Source: Paraburkholderia elongata
GTDB lineage: Bacteria > Pseudomonadota > Gammaproteobacteria > Burkholderiales > Burkholderiaceae
Assembly (NCBI RefSeq): GCF_013177735.1
Contig: NZ_WOEZ01000199.1
Span: 1 to 64,000 of the forward strand
DNA: 64,000 nucleotides
Direction of reading: 5' to 3'
This document shows, piece by piece, positions 54,176 to 63,236 of the stretch; positions within the stretch are counted from its first letter, which is position 1; each line of letters starts with the position of its first letter. A program made the position numbers and the translations under genes. The notes under the pieces were generated by a model, which saw nothing but the letters and a program-made list of their open reading frames with translations, was not told the origin of the DNA and made no database searches.

Positions 54176-57100
54176 ATGAAGGCGCAGTCGAGCACGCTAT
54201 CTTTGGTCGGTTTCGAAGGCTTTCGTCTGGATACGGCGAACGAATGCCTTTGGCGGCTGGATTCCGACGCGACACCCGAACGGATCGATCTGACGCGCAA
54301 GACCTTCGGCGTTTTGCGGTTTTTGATCGAGAATCGCGGCGCGCTGATTACCCACGACGCGCTGCTCGAAGCGGTGTGGCCTGATGTGCACGTGCAGCCC
54401 GAAGTCGTGAAGGCCCACATTCAGACGATCCGGGCACGGCTTGGCGATAGCGCGCAGTGCCCTCGCTACATCGAAACGCTGCGCGGTCGCGGCTATCGTT
54501 TCGTCGCGCCCGTAGAGGTCCCAACAACTACGCCGCTGCCGGTCGTAAGCGAGGAGAGCTTCGGCCGCTTTGTCGGGCGCACGAGCGAACTGCAGCAACT
54601 GAGCGCCGCAATGGACCGGGCCAGATCCGGAAACGGCCAGGTCGTGGTGGTTGCCGGTGAGCCAGGCATCGGCAAGACAACGTTGCTCAAGCAGTTCGTT
54701 GCCGCCCAAAGGTTCGAACATCGCGATGCGTGGGTCGCTGAAGGGCGTTGTGTCGAGGGCTATGGTGGCACGGAGCCGTTTTATCCGGTTCTGCAGGCTC
54801 TCGGGCAACTTTGCCAGGGAACCGGCGGCAGCGAAGTCGTGAAAGCGCTGGTGACGCTGGCGCCCACGTGGGCATTGCAGCTTCCGGGCCAGGTGGCGAG
54901 TCATGTGCGCGAGTCCCTGCATCGGCAGATCCTTGGCGCGTCGCGCGAACGCATGCTGCGGGAGATCAACGGCTTGCTGAGCTTTCTGACGCAGACGCAA
55001 CCGCTACTTCTGATATTCGAAGATCTTCATTGGGCCGACTACTCAACCATCGATTTGCTGGCGGCGATTGCGCGTGAGCCAGGAGCGCTGCGCCTGATGA
55101 TTGTCGCCACTTACCGGCCGGACGAGGCGGCGCTGGCTGAACACCCCATCGAGCAACTACACCACGAGCTTTCGCTGAGGGGCCTATGCCGAGATCTGGC
55201 GCTTGGCCCGCTGCCTCGCGACGCGGTGGTTTCGTGGCTGAAAGAGCGCGATCATATCGACCCTGTCGAGGAAGAACTGTCTCATCTCATCGTGCAACGT
55301 TGCGGCGGCAATCCGCTGTTTATGCGGGCGACCCTCGCAGATCTCGTGGAGCGCAACATGCTCCGCGAGACGGCGACGGGCTGGCGGCCCCTGGCACCAT
55401 TGGGGACGATCGGCGCGGCAGCGCCACACACGATAACCCAGGCGCTCGAGGGCAGAATCCGGCGCTTGGGCGCCGACGAACGGAATCTGCTTGAAGCCGC
55501 TAGCGTTGCAGGGCTGTGCTTTTCATCCGCGACCGTGGCCGAGGCCGCGGGTCTGTCGACGGAGCAGTTCGACGATCTGTGCGAGGCGCTGGCACGCAAT
55601 CAACGCTTTATTCAACGTTGTGGAGTGAAACGCTTACCCGACGGGGGAGCGGCGGCTATGTTCTGTTTCGACCATGCCCTCATTCGCCACGCGTTCTATG
55701 GGCGTCAAGGGCTGACTCGCCGTTCCCGTTTGCATCGGCAAATCGCGGAACGGCTCGAGGCGATCTATGCTCGTGACCAGAGAGCGGAGGTGGCACATGA
55801 GCTCGCACAACATTTCGCCGACGCGAGAGACTGGCTCAAAGCGATCGACTATCTACGCATTGCGCTGCAAACCGCAAAGCTTCGCTTTGCGTATCGCGAG
55901 GCGCAGTCGATTCTCGACTTTGCCGCTTCGCTCACTGCAAAGTTGCCGGCTGATTTGCGTCCGCTTAAAAGCTTTGAGTTTGCCGAGGCACGCGCGTCGC
56001 TTTACGCGGCGGCCCATGATCCGCGCGCCGAGGCGGCCTGGGTCGAACTCGAGGAGCAGGCACGTACGATTGGCCGGCTCGATGCGCAATTGCGCGCCAT
56101 GCTCGGCCTCGCCTACGTCTTTAGCTGGAGCGACAGGCAACGTTGCCTTGATGTGCTAGACGAAACGCTTACGCTCAGTGCATCGCATCCCGACATGCGC
56201 GTCAGTGCGCTGGTTCGCGTGAGTGCCTACGTACGCCGTATCTGGACCAACGGCTGGTCGCATGCCGATCTGACTGAGTGCGAGACTGCGATTCGTGCGT
56301 TGCGCGAGACGGGGCATCCCTTGCTGATTGCCCGGGCGAATATGGACTACAGCATGCCGTGCCTCATTTCCACCCGGTATCGCGAAGCGCTCGGGATTCT
56401 GCGTGCGAATTACCAGATCCTCTTTGAGCACGCGGTGGAACATCCGGGCTTCGACCTCGCGAGGGCGACGTGGATGCTCCGGCTGGGTACGCCGTGGGCT
56501 CAGCTTTTCCTTGGCGAGCTAGGCCGGTCGATGGAATCGTTCGACCAGGGTATGGCTTTCTTCCGCGAGAACGGTGACTACTTTGCGGCCCGCAAACTCG
56601 AGGTCTATAGGGCTTGGCTGCTCGTGCACACGATGGACTACGAGTCAGTCATTGAAATGTACGAACGGTTCGTCCCGGCTTCGACCGTTCGGGCGGTCGA
56701 AGCCGACCCCGGCGCGCTGCTGCCCGTGCACCACCGTGCGTGTATCGTAATCGCGGGCCTCGCATACATAGGATTGGGGGATAGCGTACGCGCCGCGTCG
56801 CTGTTTGCCGAAGCGCGACAGCAGATGGACGCTATGCCCATCATGTTCGACTGGTACTGGCGACTGGCAATCGAATGGGGTACCGCCGAGGCCGCGATGA
56901 TGGCGGGCGACCATCGCACAGCCCGATCGCGCGGGGAGGCGTTCTTGAAGCTCGCCCTCGCCACCGAAGACCGGACGTGGCGGGCTCTCGCCTGGGAAGT
57001 CGTTGCGCGCGAGGCGCTCGCGAGCGGCGATCCGGTCATTGCACTCGACCATATCAACTCCGCGTTCGCGGCCGCGGCAGGATTCGAAACCCCGCTGGCG

Positions 57101-57268
57101 GACTGGCGGCTTCACCGCACGGCGGCAGCGATTCACGAGGCCCGCGGTGACGCCGAACAGGCGGATGTGCAACAGCGCCGTTTCACTTCGACGCTCGCGC
57201 GGTTGTCGAATTCCTTGCCGCGTGGCGATCAGATCGGCCGACGTCTGCTCGCTCTGTCAATTAGCTGA
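54176..57268 (+). CDS. OmpR-type winged-helix regulator with AAA ATPase and TPR-like domain
   Basis: A 1030-residue one-component STAND-type regulator. The N-terminal DNA-binding domain (about 10-115) has RKTFGVLRFLIENRGALITH, HIQTIRARLGD and YIETLRGRGYRFVAPV. The ATPase has Walker A GEPGIGKTT (about 161) and Walker B LLLIFEDLHWAD (about 279). The long C-terminal half is helical repeats. Such proteins use ATP-dependent switching with a ligand sensed by the repeats. ATG 54176 is chosen with AGGAG upstream; a longer frame begins at 54071. Confidence 0.87.
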   Translation: MKAQSSTLSLVGFEGFRLDTANECLWRLDSDATPERIDLTRKTFGVLRFLIENRGALITHDALLEAVWPDVHVQPEVVKAHIQTIRARLGDSAQCPRYIETLRGRGYRFVAPVEVPTTTPLPVVSEESFGRFVGRTSELQQLSAAMDRARSGNGQVVVVAGEPGIGKTTLLKQFVAAQRFEHRDAWVAEGRCVEGYGGTEPFYPVLQALGQLCQGTGGSEVVKALVTLAPTWALQLPGQVASHVRESLHRQILGASRERMLREINGLLSFLTQTQPLLLIFEDLHWADYSTIDLLAAIAREPGALRLMIVATYRPDEAALAEHPIEQLHHELSLRGLCRDLALGPLPRDAVVSWLKERDHIDPVEEELSHLIVQRCGGNPLFMRATLADLVERNMLRETATGWRPLAPLGTIGAAAPHTITQALEGRIRRLGADERNLLEAASVAGLCFSSATVAEAAGLSTEQFDDLCEALARNQRFIQRCGVKRLPDGGAAAMFCFDHALIRHAFYGRQGLTRRSRLHRQIAERLEAIYARDQRAEVAHELAQHFADARDWLKAIDYLRIALQTAKLRFAYREAQSILDFAASLTAKLPADLRPLKSFEFAEARASLYAAAHDPRAEAAWVELEEQARTIGRLDAQLRAMLGLAYVFSWSDRQRCLDVLDETLTLSASHPDMRVSALVRVSAYVRRIWTNGWSHADLTECETAIRALRETGHPLLIARANMDYSMPCLISTRYREALGILRANYQILFEHAVEHPGFDLARATWMLRLGTPWAQLFLGELGRSMESFDQGMAFFRENGDYFAARKLEVYRAWLLVHTMDYESVIEMYERFVPASTVRAVEADPGALLPVHHRACIVIAGLAYIGLGDSVRAASLFAEARQQMDAMPIMFDWYWRLAIEWGTAEAAMMAGDHRTARSRGEAFLKLALATEDRTWRALAWEVVAREALASGDPVIALDHINSAFAAAAGFETPLADWRLHRTAAAIHEARGDAEQADVQQRRFTSTLARLSNSLPRGDQIGRRLLALSIS

Positions 57269-57292
57269 TCCTTGCTTCAAGTGTGATATATC

Positions 57293-57342
57293 GGGGAAAC
57301 GCGGGGGGAACACGGGGGGAACACGGGGGAGCCGATCCCCCC
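57293..57342. repeat. G-rich tandem repeat and hairpin
   Basis: GGGGGGAACAC occurs at 57303-57313 and 57314-57324, with partial copies on both sides. GGGGGA (57325-57330) then pairs with TCCCCC (57336-57341). It lies 25-75 bp after the AAA-regulator stop and may serve as terminator or form a G-rich structure. Confidence 0.5.
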
Positions 57343-57390
57343 TCAGGGTGATATCGGCTAATAAGGAGTCCATGCAAAATAAATCATTCT

Positions 57391-57536
57391 GTGAAAATTT
57401 TTCCTGCGAACAATCGAGGGCTTTTCAGCCATGATGCTCACAGTCGGCACATTGCTTGCGCTGTCGTTTCTCATTTCCGTGCTCGGGCTCTTCATGTTCA
57501 TCTGGGCACAGACACGAGGTTTGATGCGGGCCGGCC
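57391..57536 (+). repeat. Duplicated 146-bp segment, copy 1
   Basis: Matches 60331-60476 at a constant 2940-bp offset, from the leader to codon 35 of the oxidase gene, with about six differences in the best 135 bp. The match stops abruptly at 57536. Confidence 0.85.
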
Positions 57537-57550
57537 TACTACCCCGGTAG
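57431..57550 (+). pseudogene. Truncated duplicate of the CcoS-like N-terminus of the oxidase gene
   Basis: A 39-residue frame that repeats the first 35 residues of the fused oxidase gene at 60371 (VGTLLALSFLISVLGLFMF, then WAQTRGLMRAG), then ends LLPR and stop. It keeps the leader and start of the full copy. It could still be translated as a single-helix peptide, but it is most simply a broken remnant left by a rearrangement. Confidence 0.7.
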
Positions 57551-57590
57551 GCGCGGATGACGGCTGGTGTCCAGTAAGGTGCCGTTGAAG

Positions 57591-58037
57591 TCAAGCTGCG
57601 CTGCAGACCACCGCGGTCAGCAACAACGGAATCACCGTGCGCACGGTAGCGTTGCTGCCTGCCTCGCGCAAGCGCGATTCGACCGCCTCGCTGGGAGCGG
57701 ACAAAACCGCGCCGTACAGCGGGCCCGTGAGCGCCTGGCCTGGGCCCTTCTTGAACAATCCGTCGTCCTGCTCGTACCCGATGACGGCGTAGACACGAAA
57801 GCCGAAGGCGGTTATGTCGCTGCCGTGCGCTGGCCGAAACGCGTTGACCGAATTCGCTTCGACGTGCATCGGATTCGGGTCGATGTACTGGCTGTTGATG
57901 AGCTGCCCAATGAACGCGTGCGGACGCGCCCTGCAGTCGAATTGCGCATCAAGCGCGTACGCGTGCGCCACGACGGGGCAGAAGCCTGCGCCTGACACGA
58001 GCAGCGCAGTAAGTGCTTTTAGAAGACGGGTTGCCAT
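57591..58037 (-). CDS. Exported hypothetical protein
   Basis: A 148-residue protein with a Sec signal (MATRLLKALTALLVSGAGF, cut near AHA). The mature part has HAFIGQLINSQYIDPNPMHV and ITAFGFRVYAVIGYEQDDGL, which I do not recognise with confidence. ATG 58037 follows GAGGAAAGAC; a longer frame starts upstream. It is probably periplasmic or outer-membrane associated. The AraC gene lies divergent to it. Confidence 0.65.
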   Translation of the reverse strand: MATRLLKALTALLVSGAGFCPVVAHAYALDAQFDCRARPHAFIGQLINSQYIDPNPMHVEANSVNAFRPAHGSDITAFGFRVYAVIGYEQDDGLFKKGPGQALTGPLYGAVLSAPSEAVESRLREAGSNATVRTVIPLLLTAVVCSAA

Positions 58038-58300
58038 GTCTCTTTCCTCACAATCCCGACGGGGACGACTGGGAGTAATCATGATTGTTCCGGACACGCG
58101 AAGATTGAGCAATCGCCCGCGAGTTCAGAATTCGCACGCTGTTGGCGAGTCCGCGCGCGTTTCGGGCGATCGCGGCTTGCAGCGGCAGACGCGAACGGCA
58201 GAACAGATAACAAACCTGTAATCGAGGGGTCAGATTGGAGAAAGACGGGGCCGTGCAGAATGCGCTTCAACTCTTCACCGATGCTGGTGGGGAGTCCAAT

Positions 58301-58318
58301 CCGATTGCACGCAATCGG
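58301..58318. promoter_or_regulatory. Inverted repeat upstream of the AraC gene
   Basis: CCGATTGC-AC-GCAATCGG, a perfect 8-bp inverted repeat with a 2-bp centre, 61 bp before the AraC-type ATG at 58380. It shares GCAATCG with the LacI-type operators but has a different centre, so it is probably a separate site. Confidence 0.4.
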
Positions 58319-58379
58319 TTTCGGCCCGCCGGTCCGGCGGATGAGCGAGTCGGCAAACGTCACTCCAGGGAGTGTCAAC

Positions 58380-59363
58380 ATGAAAGCATTGCCGGACGGT
58401 AGCGCCGTATTGACGGCGCCATGGGAGACGAGCGGGACCCCACGGACCATCGTGGCGGAAACGGCCTGGCGTTGTGATGCGCGGCCGACAGCCGCGTGTT
58501 CGTCGTCACCGGAGCGCACACTCGGCTTGTCACGCTGGACGCTTGCTGCTCCCAGCGCAGAACGGGTGGTCAACCGGAGCGAAGGGACTTGCCACACGAT
58601 CGCGGTGAGCCTGAAGTCGACCGATCTGACGTTCTGTCATGGCACCCGTGTAATCTGCGACGGCCGGGTGACACCCGGGGTGACTCAGATTACGCAACCT
58701 GGACAGGAAGTCAGTGCGGTCTTTAGAGCGCCTTGCGACGTGCTGCATCTGTACGCGCCACAGGAACTGCTGCGCGAGTGCTACGCGCATGTCTGCGGTC
58801 GGGCACCGGGAGGTGAGGTGATGCTTGGAAACGCTGCGCTCGTACCGGACGTCGCCGTGTCACAGCTCGCTCACGCGCTCGTATGTGCACATGTCGAAGG
58901 CCCGACAGTCAACGATCTGTTTACGGATAGCATTGGTCTCGCGATCGTCACGCGTCTGCTGTCGCGAGAGATCCATGCCACGCGAAAGGCGCAGCGCGCG
59001 GTTACGGAATTGCCACGCTGGCGCCTGAAACGGGCCATCGAATACATCGATGCGCATTTGTCCGAGGCCATCCGGCTCCAGGACATCGCGCAAAGCACGG
59101 GACTCACCCGCATGCACTTTGCCGCCCAGTTCCGCGCGGCCACCGGCATGAGCCCCCACGATTACCTGTTGCAAAGACGCATCGAAACGGCGCAGGTGTT
59201 GCTCGCAACCACGAAGCAGGGTGTGCTGGATATTGCGCTTGCCACCGGCTTTTGTTCGCACACGCATTTCGCGACTGTTTTCAGGCAACGCGTCGGCGAG
59301 ACGCCGACCCGCTATCGCGCGCAGGTGCGCGATGCCGATCATCTGACGTACCGTTGCAACTAG
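58380..59363 (+). CDS. AraC-family transcriptional regulator
   Basis: A 327-residue regulator. The C-terminal DNA-binding domain reads RLQDIAQSTGLTRMHFAAQF and DIALATGFCSHTHFATVFRQ, the two AraC helix-turn-helix motifs. The N-terminal part (about 60-190) shows a cupin-like sensor and does not match known ones closely. ATG 58380 follows AGGGAGTG; upstream ATGs in the same frame are rejected. It lies between two exported hypothetical genes within the duplicated-flank segment. Confidence 0.85.
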   Translation: MKALPDGSAVLTAPWETSGTPRTIVAETAWRCDARPTAACSSSPERTLGLSRWTLAAPSAERVVNRSEGTCHTIAVSLKSTDLTFCHGTRVICDGRVTPGVTQITQPGQEVSAVFRAPCDVLHLYAPQELLRECYAHVCGRAPGGEVMLGNAALVPDVAVSQLAHALVCAHVEGPTVNDLFTDSIGLAIVTRLLSREIHATRKAQRAVTELPRWRLKRAIEYIDAHLSEAIRLQDIAQSTGLTRMHFAAQFRAATGMSPHDYLLQRRIETAQVLLATTKQGVLDIALATGFCSHTHFATVFRQRVGETPTRYRAQVRDADHLTYRCN

Positions 59364-59413
59364 CTGGCGGCTGCATCGCAGGGCCGACGTATGGTGCTCA
59401 TATCGCGCCTGGT

Positions 59414-59764
59414 TCAGGTCCAGTACATTGAGTCCGAGATGGTTCGTCGGTATCCGGGCGTGCCGTGCGAAAGCCCGTGCGGCGCGCTGGGCGGCGCCGG
59501 CTCGGCCTTCGACGTGTCCAACTGCGTCGCAGTCGGCCGGCCAGCCGCTGCCTGTCGACGCAGCGAACCCGACGCATGGGCGATGTCCAGCACGAATACG
59601 CCATCGCTGGCGATGCGTTCCAGCGGCAATTGCGTTTCCGTTCCCACTGTGGCCACCGCCCTGATGAAGCCCGGCGCCTGGTTGACGCATATCGCTGCGG
59701 CAGCCAACGCGGCGGTAGCGGCGAAGTAGAGAGTTCGGACGGAATTCAGGGCGATCGGCTTCAT
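59414..59764 (-). CDS. Exported hypothetical protein
   Basis: A 116-residue protein with a probable Sec signal or anchor (MKPIALNSVRTLYFAATAAL). The mature part is rich in Ala, Ser and Thr. I do not recognise it. ATG 59764 follows GGAG; the longer frame from 59896 is less likely. Convergent with the AraC gene. Composition makes a chance frame possible. Confidence 0.4.
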   Translation of the reverse strand: MKPIALNSVRTLYFAATAALAAAAICVNQAPGFIRAVATVGTETQLPLERIASDGVFVLDIAHASGSLRRQAAAGRPTATQLDTSKAEPAPPSAPHGLSHGTPGYRRTISDSMYWT

Positions 59765-60330
59765 AAGGGGTGCTCCGATAACGCGTGATCGGGGAAGCGA
59801 GGCCGCTCGGGATCGGGATAATGCACGCACAGCACTTTCGTCATCGTTTCTCTCCTTGAGCATAGTTCGTCCAGAGGACGGGAACGCGTATGGCAAAGCT
59901 TAGGTGTGCTGCCGTTCACGGATCTTCGCGTTTGCACGGAAATTGTGCAATTGCATGCCGACGCCAGTGGATATGACGCGCCGTTCTGTCAATGTCTGCT
60001 CCCGCACCCATCGCAGTCATGCAATGCCAACGCCGATGCGCCTTCGAAAACATCACGGTGACGTCCGCGGCTTGTTTGGCGTGCAACGCGACTCCACATG
60101 TCCACGGCGCATTCGAAATGCCCGGTGGAAACACGCAGCCGCTGCTCGGCTCAGGCATATCAATAAAGCATGCCTTACATCGAAAAAATGCATATTACAT
60201 ATGCGAGCGCGAGCGCCATACTGCTTTTCAACCGACGTGCCGGGACCGGCAACAATGTGTACACCGCGATTTTTGCGGATGGAACAAGTCACCTGAGTTC
60301 CGCCGAGGTCACACAAGCGTGACCGCCGTC
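59765..60330. other. Region ahead of the oxidase operon
   Basis: 566 bp without a supported gene. TTGCAC-N7-GTGCAA (59932-59950) is an inverted repeat. No canonical FNR/ANR box (TTGAT-N4-ATCAA) was seen, which is notable for a cbb3-type operon promoter. Short open frames here lack family resemblance. Confidence 0.4.
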
Positions 60331-60476
60331 GCTAACAATTTTCCTTCGAACAATTGAGGGTTTTTCAGCCATGACGCTCACAGTCGGCGCATTGCTTGCG
60401 TTGTCGTTTCTCATTTCCGTGCTCGGGCTCTTCATGTTCATCTGGGCACAGACACGAGGTTTGATGCGGGCCGGCC
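60331..60476 (+). repeat. Duplicated 146-bp segment, copy 2
   Basis: The intact counterpart of 57391-57536; it carries the leader, start codon and first 35 codons of the oxidase gene. Confidence 0.85.
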
Positions 60477-62035
60477 CAGAGGCGGCACAGGTGATATTCG
60501 AAGCGGGTGAACTCGGCGTGGTCGAAGAACCCGGGATTTCGGCGACGCACCGCGGCGCACTGCAAAGGGCCGAAGACAATGCCAATGCTTCGGCGACGCG
60601 CGGCGACGCGCAACGAGCCGCACACACGGGGCCTGATTTGCAGGCCCGTGAAGAGCAGGACAGGTCGAGCCGTGCCGCCGCGTTTGCGTTTCTCACGTCG
60701 TCGATCCTGTGGCTGGTACTCGGCTCGCTCGCCGGCCTGGTCGCCTCGCAAAAGCTGACGTCGCCGGACTTTCTGGTCCAATCGGCCTGGCTGACGTTCG
60801 GCCGCATCAGAACCGCGCACCTGAATATGGTGATCTATGGCTGGGCATCGATGGCAGGCCTGGGCATCGCGTTATGGATGCTGCCGCGGTTGCTGAAGAC
60901 CCGTCTTGTCGGCGAGCGCTACGCCGTCGCGGGCGCTGGTCTATGGAACGCTGGCGTCGCGGCCGGTGTCATGGCGATACTCGCGGGCTGGACAGACGGC
61001 CTGCAGTGGCTCGAGATTCCGTGGCAGATCGGCATTCTCCTGGCGCTGGGCGGCGCACTGTCAGCCGTGCCGCTATTTTTGACGCTATCACGCCGCAATG
61101 TGGACCACCTGTACGTTTCGGTCTGGTACATCGCTGCGGCGCTGCTCTGGTTTCCTATCCTGTATGTCGTAGCGAAAGTGCCGTACGTGCATTTCGGCGT
61201 GGAGCAGGCCATCGTCAACTGGTGGTTCGCACACAACGTGCTTGGCTTGTGGCTTACGCCGTTAGGTCTTGCGTCAGCCTATTACTTCATCGCGAAGGTG
61301 CTCGGCCGTCCTATCTATTCGTACAACCTCTCGCTGGTCGGCTTCTGGGCGCTGGCGATGTTCTATAGCCAGGCCGGCATTCACCATCTGCTCGGCGGCC
61401 CCGTGCCAGCCTGGCTGCAAAGCGTCTCGGTCGTGCAGAGCGTGATGATGGTGATCCCCGTGCTCGCGGTCGGCGTCAATCAGCACATGACGGTGGCCGG
61501 GCGCTTCGCGGCGCTGCGCTATTCGCCCACGCTGCGCTTCGTCGTACTGGGCGCCGCGCTGTACACGCTCGTTTCGCTGCAAGGCACGCTCGAAGCCGTG
61601 CCGTTCTTCAATCGCCTCGTGCACTTCACCCAATACAAGGTCGCGCATGCGCACCTCGGCCTGTACGGCTTTTACTCGATGATCATGTTCGGTTCGATCT
61701 ATTTCGTGATGCCACGCGTACTGGAGCGGGAGTGGCCCTATCCGAAGTTGATTGCCCTGCATTTCTGGCTGACTGTGACCGGCTTCGCGATCTACTTCGT
61801 GTCTCTGAGCATCGGCGGTGTTCTGCAGGGCATCGCCATGCTTGACGCCACACGGCCCTTCATGGATTCCGTCAACGTGCTCACGCCTTACCTGACAGCG
61901 AGAACGTTCGGTGGCGTGTTGATGACCGCAGGGCACCTCATATTCGCATGGCACTTCTTCGCGATGGTGCTCGACCCCGGGCCGGTCCGTTCCGGCCAGG
62001 CGCTTATCGGCAGCGCGCCGTCCGCAGGAGTCTGA
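60371..62035 (+). CDS. ccoN: cbb3-type cytochrome oxidase subunit I with a CcoS-like N-terminal extension
   Basis: A 554-residue protein. Residues 1-60 form a single membrane helix then TRGLMRAGPEAAQVIFE, resembling CcoS, a separate assembly factor for copper insertion in CcoN. The rest is a heme-copper oxidase subunit I of 12 helices: TAHLNMVIYGWASM and WWFAHNVLGLWLTPLG supply His ligands, with GIHHLLGG and VAHAHLGLYGFYSM further on. It starts the N-O-cytochrome-ATPase operon. The linker (60-100) is polar. Confidence 0.87.
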   Translation: MTLTVGALLALSFLISVLGLFMFIWAQTRGLMRAGPEAAQVIFEAGELGVVEEPGISATHRGALQRAEDNANASATRGDAQRAAHTGPDLQAREEQDRSSRAAAFAFLTSSILWLVLGSLAGLVASQKLTSPDFLVQSAWLTFGRIRTAHLNMVIYGWASMAGLGIALWMLPRLLKTRLVGERYAVAGAGLWNAGVAAGVMAILAGWTDGLQWLEIPWQIGILLALGGALSAVPLFLTLSRRNVDHLYVSVWYIAAALLWFPILYVVAKVPYVHFGVEQAIVNWWFAHNVLGLWLTPLGLASAYYFIAKVLGRPIYSYNLSLVGFWALAMFYSQAGIHHLLGGPVPAWLQSVSVVQSVMMVIPVLAVGVNQHMTVAGRFAALRYSPTLRFVVLGAALYTLVSLQGTLEAVPFFNRLVHFTQYKVAHAHLGLYGFYSMIMFGSIYFVMPRVLEREWPYPKLIALHFWLTVTGFAIYFVSLSIGGVLQGIAMLDATRPFMDSVNVLTPYLTARTFGGVLMTAGHLIFAWHFFAMVLDPGPVRSGQALIGSAPSAGV

Positions 62036-62037
62036 CC

Positions 62038-62634
62038 ATGAACCGGGTTCTCACCATCGTCATCGGTGCGCTGATCATGCTGGCGATCGCCACGCTCGTG
62101 CTAGTCGCATTGCCGTATCGCGAGCTGCAGGACGAATCGCCGCCCGAACAGCTCAAGCCGTACACCATCGCACAACTGCGCGGCCGCGCCACATACGTCA
62201 ACATGGGTTGCGTGTATTGCCACTCGCAGCAGCCGCGAGCGGCGACCCAGGGTCCGGACGCATTGCGCGGCTGGGGCCGGCCCTCGGTGTCGGCCGACTA
62301 TGCGTACGACTACCCGCACCTGCTGGGCGTGTCGCGCACCGGCCCGGATCTGTTCAACATCGGCGCACGGCAACCCAGCGTCGACTGGCATCTCGCTCAC
62401 CTGTACCAGCCACGCAGTGTGACGCCTGGAAGCGTGATGCCGTCGTACCCGTTTCTCTTCAAGGTGGTCGCGCATCCTGAACCGGGCGACAAGGTCGTGA
62501 CGCTGCCGCCGCATTTCGCGCCGGCCGGCGGCCAGGTCGTCGCCACGCAGGAGGCGCTCGATCTCGTCGCTTACCTGACTGCACTCAACCACACGTATCC
62601 CGTTCCCGCCACTGAATCCGGAGTGACGAAATGA
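62038..62634 (+). CDS. ccoO: cbb3-type oxidase subunit II, monoheme cytochrome c
   Basis: A 198-residue membrane-anchored cytochrome. One N-terminal helix (residues about 3-23), then a heme site GCVYCH near residue 57, and MPSYPFLF as likely Met ligand region. Length and order match CcoO. ATG 62038 lies 2 bp after the ccoN stop; the stop overlaps the next gene by 4 bp. It passes electrons to CcoN. Confidence 0.88.
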   Translation: MNRVLTIVIGALIMLAIATLVLVALPYRELQDESPPEQLKPYTIAQLRGRATYVNMGCVYCHSQQPRAATQGPDALRGWGRPSVSADYAYDYPHLLGVSRTGPDLFNIGARQPSVDWHLAHLYQPRSVTPGSVMPSYPFLFKVVAHPEPGDKVVTLPPHFAPAGGQVVATQEALDLVAYLTALNHTYPVPATESGVTK

Positions 62635-63218
62635 AACACGACACGCAGCACGACACGATCCACACACGGGAGCGTGCGGAACCCAGTGAACAGGCGAATC
62701 CGGTGCCCTGGCTTCTCGGGCTCGTCGGCGCATCGCTAATAGTCTGGGGCGTCAGCTATTTCCTGCTCAATCCGGACCTTGCGCCGGCCGGCGCCAAAGA
62801 TGCCAGCCGCGACGCCGTGACGAGCGCCGCAGCACCCGCCGCGGCCGACGGCGCGCAGATCTTCGCGAGCCGCTGTGCGTCCTGCCATCAGGCGAGCGGT
62901 GCCGGCCTGCCCGGCGTGTTTCCGCCGCTGGCCGGCTCCGCCTGGGTGAACGGCGACGCGAAGACTGTCGCGCGCATCCTGCTGCTGGGCATCAACGGCA
63001 AGATCGACGTTGCCGGCGCAAGCTTCAACGGCACGATGCCCGCCTTTGGCACGACCCTTTCCGACGCGGAAATCGCGGCGGTGGCGACGCACGTTCGCGC
63101 GAGCTTCGGCAACAAGTCGGCTGCACTGACAGCCGACCTTGTGAAGGGCGAGCGAACCGCTCTGGGCACGAGGACGACGCCGTGGGCCGGCGGCGACGAA
63201 CTCTCGAAGCAGCCGTAG
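62631..63218 (+). CDS. Membrane-anchored monoheme cytochrome c (CcoP-like)
   Basis: A 195-residue cytochrome with one helix (WLLGLVGASLIVWGVSYFLL, about 28-48) and a single heme site CASCH at 82-86, then GVFPPLAGS and MPAFGTTLSDAEIAAV. Canonical CcoP has two hemes and about 300 residues, so this is a reduced form, or a distinct electron donor. It overlaps ccoO by 4 bp and precedes the copper ATPase gene. Confidence 0.85.
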   Translation: MKHDTQHDTIHTRERAEPSEQANPVPWLLGLVGASLIVWGVSYFLLNPDLAPAGAKDASRDAVTSAAAPAAADGAQIFASRCASCHQASGAGLPGVFPPLAGSAWVNGDAKTVARILLLGINGKIDVAGASFNGTMPAFGTTLSDAEIAAVATHVRASFGNKSAALTADLVKGERTALGTRTTPWAGGDELSKQP

Positions 63219-63236
63219 AGCGGGACGAAACGCAAA

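Noticed and set aside
60331-60476. Repeat pair as insertion-sequence ends
   Set aside because: The copies are direct, part of a gene, and no transposase lies between them, so they are a duplication rather than IS ends.
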